This document shows, piece after piece, positions 24,701 through 34,765 of a DNA stretch of 64,000 nucleotides. The stretch is from Symbiodinium natans (Eukaryota; Sar; Dinophyceae; Suessiales; Symbiodiniaceae): contig CAJNDS010002243.1 in the NCBI GenBank assembly GCA_905221605.1, positions 124,001 to 188,000 on the forward strand, read 5' to 3'. The notes under the pieces were generated by a model. The model was not told where the DNA came from and searched no databases. It saw only the letters and a program-made list of their open reading frames with translations. Numbering within the stretch: position 1 is the first letter of the stretch; each line of letters starts with the position of its first letter. A program made the translations under genes and the position numbers.

Positions 24701-27700
24701 GGGTTTGGGGTGTACAGGGATTAGTGGTTTAGGGTTTAGGGTTTAGGGCTTGGGGTTGGGGGTTTGGGGTTAGGGTTTGGGGTGTATGGTGTTTAGGGTT
24801 TGGGGTGTATAGGGTTTAGGGTTTGGGGGGGGGGGGGGGGGGGGGGGGGCGGGGGGTATACTTCGTGGTTTTATGTTCGCATCGCCCTCAGAAGTAGGGT
24901 GATATCATATCAGCGTCAGAAGCGTAACATGTCTTTCCTTGTTCCTAAACCCTAAACCCTAAACCCTATAAACCCCTAAACCCTATAAACCCTAAACCCT
25001 CAACCCTACACCCTAAACCCTAAACCCTAAACCCTAACCCTAAACCCTAAACCCTAAACCCTAAACCCCAAACCCTCCGGCTCTTCCCGTTTGACTTTTT
25101 GCCTGCTCTCCCGGCTTGCCTACTTGGAAGTTCATGGTACCTGGGTTTAGGGTTTAGGGTTTAGGGTTAGGGTTTAGGGTTTATAAGCCCTCAGAAGTGC
25201 CTTAATATGGTTATAAGTACAGTTCTTAGTGCAGTTAGAACTGGTGAATGAGTACCATGAACCTGCAAGTAGACCTCATCCAGCTTCTATGGGTGCGAGG
25301 ATTTGGGTTTGGTTGAAGGGTTTAGGGTTTAGGTGTTAAAGGTTTGGGGTGTATAGGGTTTAGGATTTAGTAAGGTTGAGGGTTTGGGTTTTTAGGGTTA
25401 GGGTGGTTTAGAGGGCTTAGGGCTTAGAGGGCTTTGTCAGCTTCGAAGTCCTTGGTCGTAGACACTCCAGCACCCCAATGATGGAAGCTTGAGGTGGATT
25501 ACACTTACGGGGTTGCTGGATTACAATTACGGGGTTGCTGGTGTCTCTCCGGCTGGAGAACCCGAGTTCTTCACACCCAAACCTCAATGCAACCGAAAAC
25601 GGAAGTTGCCCGAGACCCCAACCGAAAGAACGCTGGAGCGTAAACCCTGAAAGCCTAATTACACAGCCAAGAGTCTCAATAGGCCCCTGGGACAATTTCA
25701 TGTTTCCCTTATTGGGCTACCCTAACCGCTTTAGACGCTAAACCCCTTCAACTATCTCTGATCTTCCCTTATTGGGCTTCAAGAGGATCATGTTTAGCAT
25801 TATTTTTGCAGGACGTTTTAAACCCTAAAGCCTATATAGCTAATCAACCGACAGGTTTTACGATGTATTATTTAGTTTTAGGAGTCCGAAGCCCTGAGCC
25901 CTCCATTCTGCGTTGGGCCCGGGGTGGGGGGGGGGGAGTCGCAAATCATGAACCCTAAATCCTAATTCACCCCTAATATGAGGCCCCGGAGCATGGCCGG
26001 TACCCAAAAGTTGGAGGGTTGAGGGTTTGGGGTTCATGTTGGGGTTGAGGGTTTAGGGTACCTGGAACTTAAGTGGAAATGGGAACACATCGGCTGAAGT
26101 AGTGTTGGGGGAGCCCCTGTACAACCCATACCTCCCCCCCCCCCCCCCCCCCCCCCCCCCCTTCGCAAAAAAAAATGCCAAACCAACTCTTTTTGTTTTT
26201 CCCCCTAAACTTTGACCCGACACCCCTGAACCCTAAACCCTAAACCCTAAACCCTAAATCCCCAAAAAAGGACCAGCGGTGGCTCCCGCGGCCCAGGCTT
26301 CCGCAACTGCTTTTTTAGGATCTCGGCAAAGGGAGTTCTCATTAGGCGCTGTTTGGGTGTTTGGGGCGGTTTAGGGTTTAGGGGGCTTAGGGCTTAGGGT
26401 TTAGGGTTTAGGGTTTAGGGTTTAGGGTTTAGGGTTTAGGGTTTAGGGTTTAGGGCTAGGGTTTTAGGGTTTAGGGTTTAGGGTTTAGGGCTGTAGGGGC
26501 TGCAGGCTTCAGATTCCTAGCTTTCCTAGGCTTTAGGCGTTGAACCCCAGAACGCATCCCGAAGCCGCCACCTCGGGTGTAGACTCGAAACCCCAAACCC
26601 GGTAAGCCCTGTAAGCCCGCATAAGCACTCGACAAGGGTTTAGGGTTTAGGGTTTAGGGTCTAGGGTTTAGGGCTTAGGGTTTAGGGTTCAGGGCTAAAG
26701 CCCTTCAACTGCTTAAGAATCTCTGCTCGCACCCTTGCACAGCGTCCCCGGCGCAGGCGCCCGACCCTTTCGGAGGCGCGGCACGCTTGGTTGAAGCACG
26801 GTGTTTAGGGTTCAAGGGTGTAGGGTTTAGGGATTTATGGTTTAGGGCCGTTTAGGGTTCAAGGGTTTAGGGATTAGAGTTAAGGGTTTAGGGTTGTGGA
26901 GGAGTTGAACCTCAACGACTGGGCCGCGCACCCTCAGAACCCTAAGTCGCCTCTTCGAGGTTGAACACAGTGTTGGGGATAGTTTGGGGCCTTGGGCCTA
27001 CTTTGCTGTAGGTTGTTGTTACCTAGCCCCAATCCCCAACATGCCTCAACTCAAAACCCCGAAATCCTTGACCCTAAGCCCCAAAAACCGAAAAACCTAA
27101 ACCCTAACCCCTAAACCCTAAAACCCTAAACCCTAAGCTCGAAGCCCCAAAACCTGAAAACCCAAAGAAACCCCTATAGCCCTCAACCCCAAACCCTATA
27201 AGCCCTATAGCCCTACAGCCCTAAACCCTAAACCCTAAACCCCAAACCTTAAACCCTAAACCCCAAACCCTAAACCCCAAACCGGAGAGGATTCGGCTTC
27301 GGGGCGCCTGCGCCCGCGAAGGCCGCGGCTTGGGGGGGTTTAGGGTTTAGGGTGTAGGGTGTAGGGTTTAGGGTTTAGGGTTTAGGGTTTAGGGTTTAGA
27401 GCTATAGGGCTGCAGGGCTATAGGGCTTGTAGGGTGTGGGGTTGAGGGCTCTAGGGTTCAGGGTCGGCTTCGGTAAAGAAGGCGGAGTGTTGCATGAAGG
27501 GCTAGGGGGTTTAGGGTTTAGGGTTTAGGGTTTCGCGTTTAGGGCTAGATGAGGTGTTGCATGACTGGCTCGAGGGTGTTGTCCGGGTGGCTACCCTACA
27601 CCCTAAACCCTAAATCCTAAATCCTAAACCCTAACAGTTTTCGGCGTAAGGACATAGAACTTTTCTTTAACCCACTTCCGAGTTGCCCCTTGGGGCTGCA

Positions 27701-29153
27701 GCTTCACCGAACTCACATTAAAATACCCATCGGGCCCTGCCCTGAACCCCCAAACCCAAATATCAACACAAGACTTGATGTGTTATTTGTGTTTATGATT
27801 TCGGGTTTGGAGTTTAAGGTTTAGGGTTTAGGGTTTGGTGTTTGGTGTTTGGGGTTTAGGGACACTGACGCCCTGAAACCCTAAAGCCCCCAAAGCCCCA
27901 AACCCTAGAATCAAAAAAGCCTGGAGTCCTCAAGCCCTAAACCCTACTAGGACCGGGAGTAGGCCCCTCTCTTCTTTTGTTAAGGGTTGGGGTTCCCTTA
28001 GAATTCCCCCCCCCCCCCCCCCCAAAAAAAAAAAAAAAAAAACAAAAAACAACAAAAACAAAAAGCACCCTTTTTATTCCTAGGCTACTCCCGGGTCTGC
28101 CCTAAACCCTAAACCCTAAACCCTATAAAAGCCCAGCCCTAGCCTAAGGCTGCCAGTCCGCCGGCAGCGAGGTCCGGATGCCCTAAACCCTAAACCCTAA
28201 ACCCTAAACCCTAAACCCTAAACCCTAAACCCTAAACCCTAAACCCCGGAGTTCTACTCTTTTGTTAGGGGGCTTTTGAATTGTGGGATTTCGGCTTTCG
28301 GGTCTATAGCAATCAGGTCGAGGCTTTAGGGTTTCTGGTAGCTTGCACGCTAAACCCTGTGCCCTCAACCCTCAACGTAAACCCTAAACCCTAAACCCTA
28401 AACCCTAAACCCTAAACCCTAAACCCTAAAAGCCAACACATAAAGAAGCCACGGGGCGGCCCGTGGCTTGGTGTTTAGAGCTCCAGAACTCCCTCTCTGC
28501 CACCCCTGAAGCTCTTGGCCACATGGGTATTTCCTCAGAATAGCGGTACTCCGCATGAGACTTACCTACAGCGTAACCCTCTTCATGAGGACGTACAGAT
28601 ACTAGATACCCTAACTCTCCGGAAACAAGGTTTAGGGTTTAGGGTTTAGGGTTCAGGGTTTAGGGTTTAGGGTTTAGGGTTTAGGGAAACAACCCCCCAC
28701 ATGACCTCTGATACAGGTCGACTGGGTTGGGGGATCTGGGGCCCACCCGAACACACCCGTGAGCCCTAAGTCATCCTATTCTAGGACCCAGAGTAGGCCC
28801 TCATTCCCTTTTGTAGGGTAGAGGTTCCTGTATGAGCTCCTTTAAACCAAAAAGAGCACCCTGTTTTGTACCTAGGTTACTCTTGGGTCTAGTAAGCAAT
28901 CGTATAATCGGCCTTAGACTACTCACGAGAGACGCAGGATGGGCCCTTTTTCTGCCCCCGAAACTATTGTCCCTGGCGACTTTAGGTCATAGCTTTTATG
29001 AGGGCGATTTTTTTGGTGAGGTTTATCTGGGAATCCTATGTTGCTGTGATATCCTGAAGCCTGGACTCTCAATCCTACCCTCAAGCCTAGATGTGCAGCA
29101 GGCCGACACAACGAAGCAACGATCCCTTTGACGGCCTCGACATCTTCAAGTGA
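11836..29153 (+). CDS. Micro-exon chain for a Pro/Ala-rich, DPF-motif, endocytic-adaptor-like protein (tentative gene)
   Basis: Best exons: 13434-13481, 13958-14035, 14831-14892 (...DDFFGDFSDFQ), 16243-16305 (VGSSSLLDLPPW...), 16520-16554, 17646-17709 (DLLGFPAADPFGGVDL), 18070-18110, 18940 onward (DPFAGLGGGG), 24264-24323 (APAMPAAPFGG), 26743-26789 (AQAPDPFGGAARL), 27295-27335 (GFGFGAPAPAKAAAW), and a terminal exon to 29153 (SNDPFDGLDIFK-stop). Possible earlier exons: 11836-11927 (QGQTIKINLPGKSRRREE) and 12809-12867. Phases agree at 13481/13958, 14892/16243, 16554/17646, 17709/18070 (GC donor) and 18110/18940, but not at 16305/16520, so an exon or boundary is missing. Repeated DPF, an LLDL clathrin-box-like motif and low-complexity Pro/Ala linkers are typical of the disordered tails of epsin-type clathrin adaptors; I found no ENTH domain. 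One gene or several is unresolved. Confidence 0.4.
13051..13200 (+). CDS. Exon-like ORF ending in a stop, unidentified
   Basis: Reading from 13051 gives GAFITIPLLAALKLQKPRAL, then SLLALMKTTSEAALQER and a stop TAG at 13198-13200. It has no ATG and follows directly on TTTAGGG units, so it would be a last exon or an exon using the GT at 13161. Composition is coding-like and helix-forming. It could belong to an upstream gene (islands at 7560-7650, 8505-8630 and 8875-8945) or be part of the micro-exon chain. Confidence 0.3.
   Translation, partial: GAFITIPLLAALKLQKPRALSLLALMKTTSEAALQERSPNSTHLLLRAV
13484..13707. repeat. TTTAGGG array ending in poly-C
   Basis: About 25 units with a few variants, then a 34-nt poly-C run (13674-13707). 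Confidence 0.9.
14619..14720. mobile_element. MITE family A copy
   Basis: Right end GGACTGTTAGTATAAGGGGG then AACATCCCAA; left end degenerate (CAACCTGTTCCCCTTTATGC). About 100 bp, as in the best copy at 33308-33408. Confidence 0.6.
15531..15640. mobile_element. MITE family F copy
   Basis: Left TCTTGGTAGCCCAGTGGTAC and right GGTTGCTGGGCTACTAAGA are inverted. The interior 'GGTTCCCTTA...GGGTGCCCTTATTATA' is shared with 54604-54732. Confidence 0.7.
18488..18855. repeat. CCCTAAA arrays with CCCTCAA variant block
   Basis: Standard units at 18490-18563, a run of the variant CCCTCAA at about 18688-18737, then standard units to 18852. Confidence 0.85.
18975..19110. repeat. GGGGGTTT/GGGGGTTC octamer array
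   Basis: About 12 copies of an 8-bp G-rich variant, merging into TTTAGGG at its right end. Confidence 0.85.
19273..19351. mobile_element. MITE family F2 copy
   Basis: Left CTAGGACCCAGAGTAGGCCC, right CCTAGGTTACTCTTGGGTCT then AG; imperfect inverted ends. Confidence 0.65.
19641..23075. other. Telomere-repeat-poor block of about 3.4 kb
   Basis: Unlike its surroundings, this block has almost no TTTAGGG units. It holds the minus-strand gene. It also has several open frames without clear identity (for example 22633-22899 minus, rich in hydrophobic residues, and 22236-22604 plus), and recurrent 'AAGCAGCACG' motifs at 21112, 21331, 21527 and 23019. Confidence 0.45.
19785..21300 (-). CDS. Unidentified multi-exon gene on the minus strand
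   Basis: Exons inferred on the minus strand: one ending at 21141 (upstream limit near 21300; ...QTQAAMEKWLRGRLEEYSR), 21055-20902 (IEDAALKQDFRMRFVGKLKL...SPGDWEALANYN), 20772 to about 20575 (DAAALGLTIRPRLPVAATVA, then Pro/Ala/Gln-rich), and a last exon 20042-19785 of 85 codons (VFDECFVQPWLARSFAGHF ... GPTQGKEMHVL-stop). The junction 21141/21055 (GT-AG|G, 85-bp intron) keeps phase and joins two charged helical segments. Exons between 20575 and 20042 are not resolved. I do not recognise the family; the N-terminal part looks coiled-coil or helical. All three frames are open over parts of this block, so exon choice rests on composition. Confidence 0.35.
23740..24039 (+). CDS. Possible small GC-rich ORF, 99 aa
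   Basis: An ATG-initiated frame of high GC content, Ser/Ala/Gly/Arg-rich, in a stretch free of telomere units. No motif recognised. It may be an exon or chance; GC-rich DNA often keeps frames open. Confidence 0.2.
   Translation: MEKCGTVDNSATQPQLGASVASGPIRYNEAVMRAESPGGSVEGSAGPILDDAAEGPGPAGSGRARATSQPGSRGQGPYQTRLESRPASRLTSRPVRPRS
24407..24680. repeat. 9-bp ATAGGGTTT array
   Basis: About 28 tandem copies of a nonamer derived from TTTAGGG by an AT insertion, with scattered variants. Confidence 0.85.
24825..24856. repeat. Poly-G run
   Basis: 25 G, one C, then six G. Confidence 0.9.
27947..28098. mobile_element. MITE family F2 copy with homopolymer expansion
   Basis: Left CTAGGACCGGGAGTAGGCCC, right CCTAGGCTACTCCCGGGTC. 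A poly-C/poly-A run (about 28007-28060) has grown in the middle. Confidence 0.55.
28781..28892. mobile_element. MITE family F2 copy without telomere units
   Basis: Left CTAGGACCCAGAGTAGGCCC, right CCTAGGTTACTCTTGGGTCT then AG. It is a useful empty reference for the copy at 29845-29998. Confidence 0.7.
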
Positions 29154-29844
29154 GTCGCCCCCAGATCCCAAGAAGGTCAGACTCCAGTGCCTTGGGGCCC
29201 CCTTGAAGTACCCAAAAGCAAACCTTAAGGCCTGAACAAATAGCTTGACGCCGAAGCCAGAAGCCTTAAAAGGGCTTAGGAAAGGAACCCGAGAGGTTCA
29301 GAGTTCTGGTTCAAGGGTTTTGGGAGGGTCTTAAGTCTTAAAGCGTATGCATAGTTTAGGGTATAGGGTTTATGAGGTTTTGGGTGTAAGGTTGAGGGTT
29401 TAGCGAACCCATGCGGACGCAGCGTCAGATCTTGGGCTTCGGGGCCTGGCAACGAAAAACGAGCGTGCGCTCCGGGGGGTGCTCCACATGGGCGCACTGC
29501 GGGGCTTGGGTAATCAGGGTTTACTTTTTTTTTTTTTGCCGGGGGGGGGGGGGGGGTTATGTACGCTAAACCCTAAACCCTACACCCTAAGCCAACATCC
29601 GAATCCACTTCTTGCCACCCAGACAACATCAGCAAGAAACAAGAAGGCGACACAAGAACATCCATGAACACCTGCTTGTGTTCTGCCTCATGACTCTTGT
29701 CTTGCGTTTTCCTAAGAAGACCCTAACACCTTTCAACCCTAAACCCGAAACCCTAAACCCTAAACCCTAAACCCTAAACCCTAAACCCTCGACATCGTCA
29801 GACCCAGGGCCGCCCCAACCTGGCAGAGAATTTTTCCTACTTTT

Positions 29845-29998
29845 CTAGGACCCGGAGTAGGCCCTTATTATCGTTTTTAGGGTTTAGGGTTTAGGGTTTA
29901 GGGTTTATGGTTTAGGGTTTAGGGTTTAGGGTTCCCTTATAAACCCCTTAAAGCCAAGAAGGGCGCCCTTTTAATTCCTAGGTTACTCCTGGGTCTAG
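29845..29998. mobile_element. MITE family F2 copy with an internal TTTAGGG tract
   Basis: Left CTAGGACCCGGAGTAGGCCC, right CCTAGGTTACTCCTGGGTCT then AG. 29876-29932 is a TTTAGGG tract placed after CGTTTTTAGGG, absent from 28781-28892. Confidence 0.7.
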
Positions 29999-30093
29999 TT
30001 TTTAAAAGGCGTACCCCTATGCTGCCAGGTGGTAGGGGTTTAGGGGTTCAGGTTTTCGAGGTTTAGTGTTTGGGGATTTTGGAGTTTAGGGGG

Positions 30094-30210
30094 TTTAGGG
30101 GTTTGTTGCAGGGTTTAGGCGTTTAGGGGTTTAGGGGTTTAGTGGTTTAGGGGTTTAGGGGTTTAGGGGTTTAGGGGTTTAGGGGTTTAGGGGTTTAGGG
30201 GTTTAGGGTT
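30094..30210. repeat. TTTAGGGG octamer array
   Basis: About 11 tandem copies of an 8-bp variant with one extra G. Confidence 0.85.
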
Positions 30211-30529
30211 TAGGGTTTGGGGGTTTAAGGGTCTAGGATTCCAGGTGTAGGGGGTGATGATGGGTTTCGGGGTTTAGGGTTTAGGGTTGGACACGGCACT
30301 GCTAGGGGTGGCAGATTGCGACTGCGAAGCCTTGAGTTGGATCCTCTCTGACAATTAGGGTTTAGGGTTTAGGGTTTAGGATTTAGGGTTTAGGGTTTAG
30401 GGTTTAGGGTTTAGGGTTTAGGAAGAAGGTTCAGGGTCAAGTTCCTGAATCCGTAAGCCCTAAACCCTCTAGTGCCCCACAAGCCGGACATGCCCAAAAG
30501 CAAGATGCCCGCAGAGCCCTCCACGTTCA

Positions 30530-30668
30530 ACCTTCTTTGGGGACCAGATTGAACCTGAACGGGGTTGTGGGTTTAGGGTTCAGGGTTCATATGCCTCAAT
30601 CGGAGTTCTAGTAGTATAGGGTATACGACCCCCAATTTGGGGGGGTTTCGTCTGGTCCCCAGGCTTGA
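30530..30668. mobile_element. Introner family C copy next to a coding island
   Basis: Left CTTTGGGGACCAGATTGAAC, right TCGTCTGGTCCCCAG. It follows the coding-looking island 30478-30533 and ends at CCCCAG|GC, so it probably functions as an intron. Confidence 0.6.
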
Positions 30669-30903
30669 TCAAACCCTAAACCCCAAACCCTAATTATATA
30701 TAGACCCTAAACCCGATAAACCTGAACCTAAACCCTAAACCCTAAACCCTAAACCCTAAACCCTAAACCCTAAACCCTAAACCCTAGTTCCTTCTGCCGG
30801 CTCTCCTTCAAGAGAACCAGCATCGAGCGGGTGGCGTTTAGACGGCCCCCGCCCAAGAGTGCGGCGGCCGCCGCCCACGTTTCGAGGACAGCTTTGGGGC
30901 TCC

Positions 30904-31030
30904 GGGCTCAGGGCTTAGAGCTTAGGGCTTAGGGCTTTGGGCTTTGGGCTTCGGGCTTTGAGCTTAGGGCTTAGGGCTTAGGGCTCAGGGCTTAGGGCTT
31001 AGGGCTTAGGGCTTAGGGTTTAGGGTTTAG
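30904..31030. repeat. GGGCTTA/GGGCTTT array
   Basis: About 16 copies of a C-bearing variant (TTAGGGC), ending in standard units. Confidence 0.85.
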
Positions 31031-31278
31031 GGTGGTTTGAGGGTTTAGGTTTTACAATTTACTGTTTATGGTTTAGGGTTTGGGAGGTTTCGGGTTATAG
31101 ACTTTTTGCGGTCTTTTCCCTGCCCTGAGCCGATAAAAAGAGGTTGGTTCTAGGGGTTTTTATGTCTTGAGAGCGAGCCAAACCACCAAATCAAACCCAA
31201 GTTTGCTGTGAAATCACAAGGGACTCAGGGTTCAGGGCCTCGGTCTTAGGACTCTTTCACCCCCAGAAACATTCCCCT

Positions 31279-31432
31279 AGGGTTTAGGGTTTAGGGTTTA
31301 GGGTTTAGGGGTTTAGGGTTTAGGGTTTAGGGTTTAGGGTTTAGGGGTTTAGGGTTTAGGGTTTAGGGTTTAGGGTTTAGGGTTTAGGGTTTAGGGTTTA
31401 GGGTTTAGGGTTTAGGGTTTAGGGTTTAGGGG
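31279..31432. repeat. TTTAGGG array
   Basis: About 21 units with two single-G insertions. It ends immediately before a coding-like island. Confidence 0.9.
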
Positions 31433-31558
31433 GATCCTGGGCCCTCAAGTTCCCTAGAAGCCCTCTGTGGCGCAGGAGCCGATGGCCTTCCCCTCCTACC
31501 CGCCGGGGCGCGCTCCTGAGCCGGCAGGCTCCTGGGTTACTGCGCTGCCAAACTCCAA

Positions 31559-31637
31559 TCCTAAACCCTAAACCCTAAACCCTAAACCCTAAACCCTAAA
31601 CCCTAAACCCTAAACCCTAAACCCTAAACCCTAAACC
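31559..31637. repeat. CCCTAAA array
   Basis: About 11 units, opposite in orientation to the array at 31279-31432; a coding-like island lies between them. Confidence 0.9.
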
Positions 31638-31664
31638 CCCTAAATCCCACCATGTGTGTTGAGG

Positions 31665-31985
31665 GTTTAGGATGCCCAGTAGGCCCTTATTCCCTTTTTT
31701 TGGGGGAGGGTTCAGCTTCCCTCCTAATTCACTTTAAACCAAAAAAGGGCGCCCTTTTCATTCCTGGGTTACTCTTGGGTCACTGCGCTGCCAAACTCTA
31801 ATCCTAAACCCCCTTGAGACCTTCAGCTTCAAGGCCATCCCTAAACCCTAAATCCTAAACCCTAAACCCCAAACCCTAGGACGACGGCCAGTAGTACCTG
31901 TATTTCCCTTCTTGGAGGGATTAGGTTCCATTATCAACCCCGTTAAGCAACAAAGAGCACCCGTTTTGATTCCTAGGTTACTGGG
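31665..31985. mobile_element. Two MITE family F2-like copies
   Basis: About 31665-31790 (AGGATGCCCAGTAGGCCC ... CCTGGGTTACTCTTGGGTC) and about 31887-31985 (GCCAGTAGTACCTG ... CCTAGGTTACTGGGCTG), separated by short CCCTAAA tracts. Confidence 0.5.
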
Positions 31986-32029
31986 CTGTAACATATCTTA
32001 CGTAGAGTGCTTAGACTTCTGCACTCTCT

Positions 32030-32297
<268 letters not shown>

Positions 32298-33307
32298 TGT
32301 GGAAGGGTTAGGTGCCGTGTGGATAACCTTGAGTCGTTTGGGCACTCCAAAGCTCAAAAGCCAAAAGTTGCCCGTTAGGGTTTCGGGTTGAGCGTTTAGT
32401 GTCGAGGTTTTTTTTGGCTTGCGACGGCAGAGTACCTTCCACAGAAGTGAAAATGCATGACGTCCCCATGGGGAAAAGTGTTCAGGGTGTGATCTGAAGC
32501 TTGAATCCACTTGATATCCCAATCGAGACCAGACGTGCAGGGTTTGAAGCCAACAGCCTGATCATCTTCAACCCTCAACCCTAAACCCTAAACCCGAAAC
32601 CCTAAACCCTAAACTCTCAACCGTCAGGATACAGACCGCCGCCGCCCCAGGCCGGATGCTAAGTGGAGAGATCACAGGGGCGGAGGGTTTAGGGTGTAGG
32701 GTTTAGGGTTTAGGGTTTGGGTTTAGGGTTTAGGGTTTAGGGTTTAGGGTTTAGGGTTTAGGGTTTAGGGTTTAGGGTTTAGGGTTTAGGGTTTAGGGTT
32801 TAGGGTTTAGAGTAATCTACTAATTGCTTCTAAGTGCCCCCTCAAAGAAATTGAAGTTAGTAATCCCTAATGAACAGAGAAGATGTCTTATTGGTTGGAG
32901 GTGCTTATGCAAATTGTAGCCCTAAACCCTAAATCCTAAATCCTAAACCCAATGTTCATGAGTTGCAGTGGTTCAGGGAAGCCCCCCCCCCCCTAGTTAT
33001 AGGGTCAAAATAGAAGAGACCCCTAAACTGGGTTAGGGTTCAGGGATTAGGGTTTAGGGTTTCGGGTTCGGTACCAGATCTATAGCTTATGTCTTGTTGT
33101 AGAAGGGGAGTGGGGCTGAGGTTTCTGTCTTGAAATTTCAAGCCCTAACCCCTATATAAGTCCTGAGGCCGTATGGATCAAAGCCGAGGCACCTTGCATA
33201 CTTAGGGGTCCTATGCTCGTGCTTGGTATGCTGACATTATTGTTCTTCATTATGTGAGCGACCCTTGTTGTGGAGCGACCGTCTGATGCCGCCTCTAAAC
33301 CCTAAAC

Positions 33308-33408
33308 TTGGGATGTTCCCCCTTATACTAACAGTCCATAACTGGGATTATAATGGGGGGTACGACAATCCCTGTTAAGGACTGTTGGTATAAGGGGGAA
33401 CATCCCAA
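33308..33408. mobile_element. MITE family A, best copy (30-bp inverted ends)
   Basis: Left TTGGGATGTTCCCCCTTATA then CTAACAGTCC; right GGACTGTTGGTATAAGGGGG then AACATCCCAA. The ends are near-perfect inverted repeats about 30 bp long in a 101-bp element. Confidence 0.8.
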
Positions 33409-33427
33409 CCCTACTAAACCTTAAACC

Positions 33428-33600
33428 TTGACTCTGATCCCTAATCTCCACCTCAAAGGCAACCAGGAGGGGTTTCCATGCGGTTACGCAGGCCATTCCG
33501 TCAACACCCGCTACGTGACAAACATCTTGACCAAAAACCTCACTGATCAGAGCTTTGATGTTGGAGCTCGCGAAGATTTGGCTCGCGACCTCCTCGAGGT
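33428..33600 (+). CDS. Exon-like ORF fragment, dinoflagellate repetitive protein
   Basis: Open frame reading HLKGNQEGFPCGYAGHSVNT through LARDLLE. The text resembles, from memory, a repetitive dinoflagellate protein family of unknown function. It stops being convincing near 33600, where the coding-like frame shifts to the next feature. Confidence 0.35.
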
Positions 33601-33602
33601 GT

Positions 33603-33920
33603 CTTTCGCATGGATACACCAGCAGAGGTATCACCTACCGCCTTTGCGCCGTCGCCTGCAAACGCGACTGGCCTTTCTTGATTAACTGCGCGGGCCTCAT
33701 GAGACACTTTTCAAGATCCATGAAGACGTAGGGCATCGAAGCACGCGTAGCCGAGATATGCCATTTGTGCCTAGCCGGCACGTTAGGGTACCCGGCCGAA
33801 GAATTCGATTTCCCAGATCTCCAGTGGCTGAAGACAGTTCCTGCCTCAAGCGGGAGTAGCGACTCGAAGGCACAGGCACTTGGCTGCTGCTTGCAGACAA
33901 GAAATCCAATCACACCTTAA
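33603..33920 (+). pseudogene. Broken ORF fragment of a repetitive dinoflagellate protein
   Basis: The frame beginning near 33603 reads SRGITYRLCAVACKRDWPFL, then a TAG at 33729-33731, then GIEARVAEICHLCLAGTLGY and FDFPDLQWLKTVPASS, ending at TAA 33918-33920. The 'DWPFL...CHLC.AG' arrangement matches my memory of a highly repeated dinoflagellate family of unknown function, perhaps transposon-related. The in-frame stop falls in the middle of otherwise continuous coding text, which suggests decay; an unseen intron is the alternative. Confidence 0.45.
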
Positions 33921-34627
33921 GACCCGAAGCCTAAACAAACCTGAGCCACCTCCGTACCACAAAGGGTCCAGCATTTAGGTCGCCCCCCCGCCCCCTCCTC
34001 CCAAACCTAAGCCCTGAAACCTCAAATCCTACAACCCTAAGACGCTAAACCCGAAAGACCCTACACCCTAAGACCCTAAAACCTAAAACCCTACACCCGA
34101 AGACCCTAAACCCCTAACCCCAACAGCCCCAAGCCCTAAAGACCCTAAACCCCCGAACACTTATGCCCTAAAAACCCCTAACCCCAAACCCGAAGACCCT
34201 AAGACCCGAAGCCCCTACGACCTTATAAACCCTGAACCCCGAATCTGGGAGGATCCTACCCTGAGCCCTAGGACCCTAAAAGACCCTACTAAACGACCCT
34301 AAGAGACCTTAAGAGACCCTAAGAGACCGTAAGAGACATTAAGAGACTTAGCCACATCTGGGAGGATCCTTAGACCCTAAGACCCCTAACCCTAAACCCT
34401 AAACCCTAAACCCTAAAACCCTAAACCCCAAACCCTAAACCCTAAACCCTAAACCCTAAACCCCAACCCCTGGGAGGATCCCTATGGCACTGCCTACCCG
34501 CCGAGCTACGCGGCTCGCGGCCCACCGGGGCCACCAGCTGGCTGGGAGACTCGGAGGGTTTCTTAGAGGGTTTAGAGGTTTAGGGTTTAGGGCTAGGGTT
34601 TAGGGTTTAGGGTTTAGGGCTGGGAGT

Positions 34628-34765
34628 TGGGGGTTTTGAGGGTTTTGAGGGTTTTGAGGGTTTTGAGGGTTTTGAGGGTTTTGAGGGTTTTGAGGTTTTT
34701 GAGGGTTTTGAGGGTTTTGAGGGTTTTGAGGGTCTTGAGGGTTTTGAGGGTTTTGAGGGTTTTGG
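34628..34765. repeat. 9-bp GGGTTTTGA minisatellite
   Basis: About 15 tandem nonamers derived from the telomere-like unit. Confidence 0.85.
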
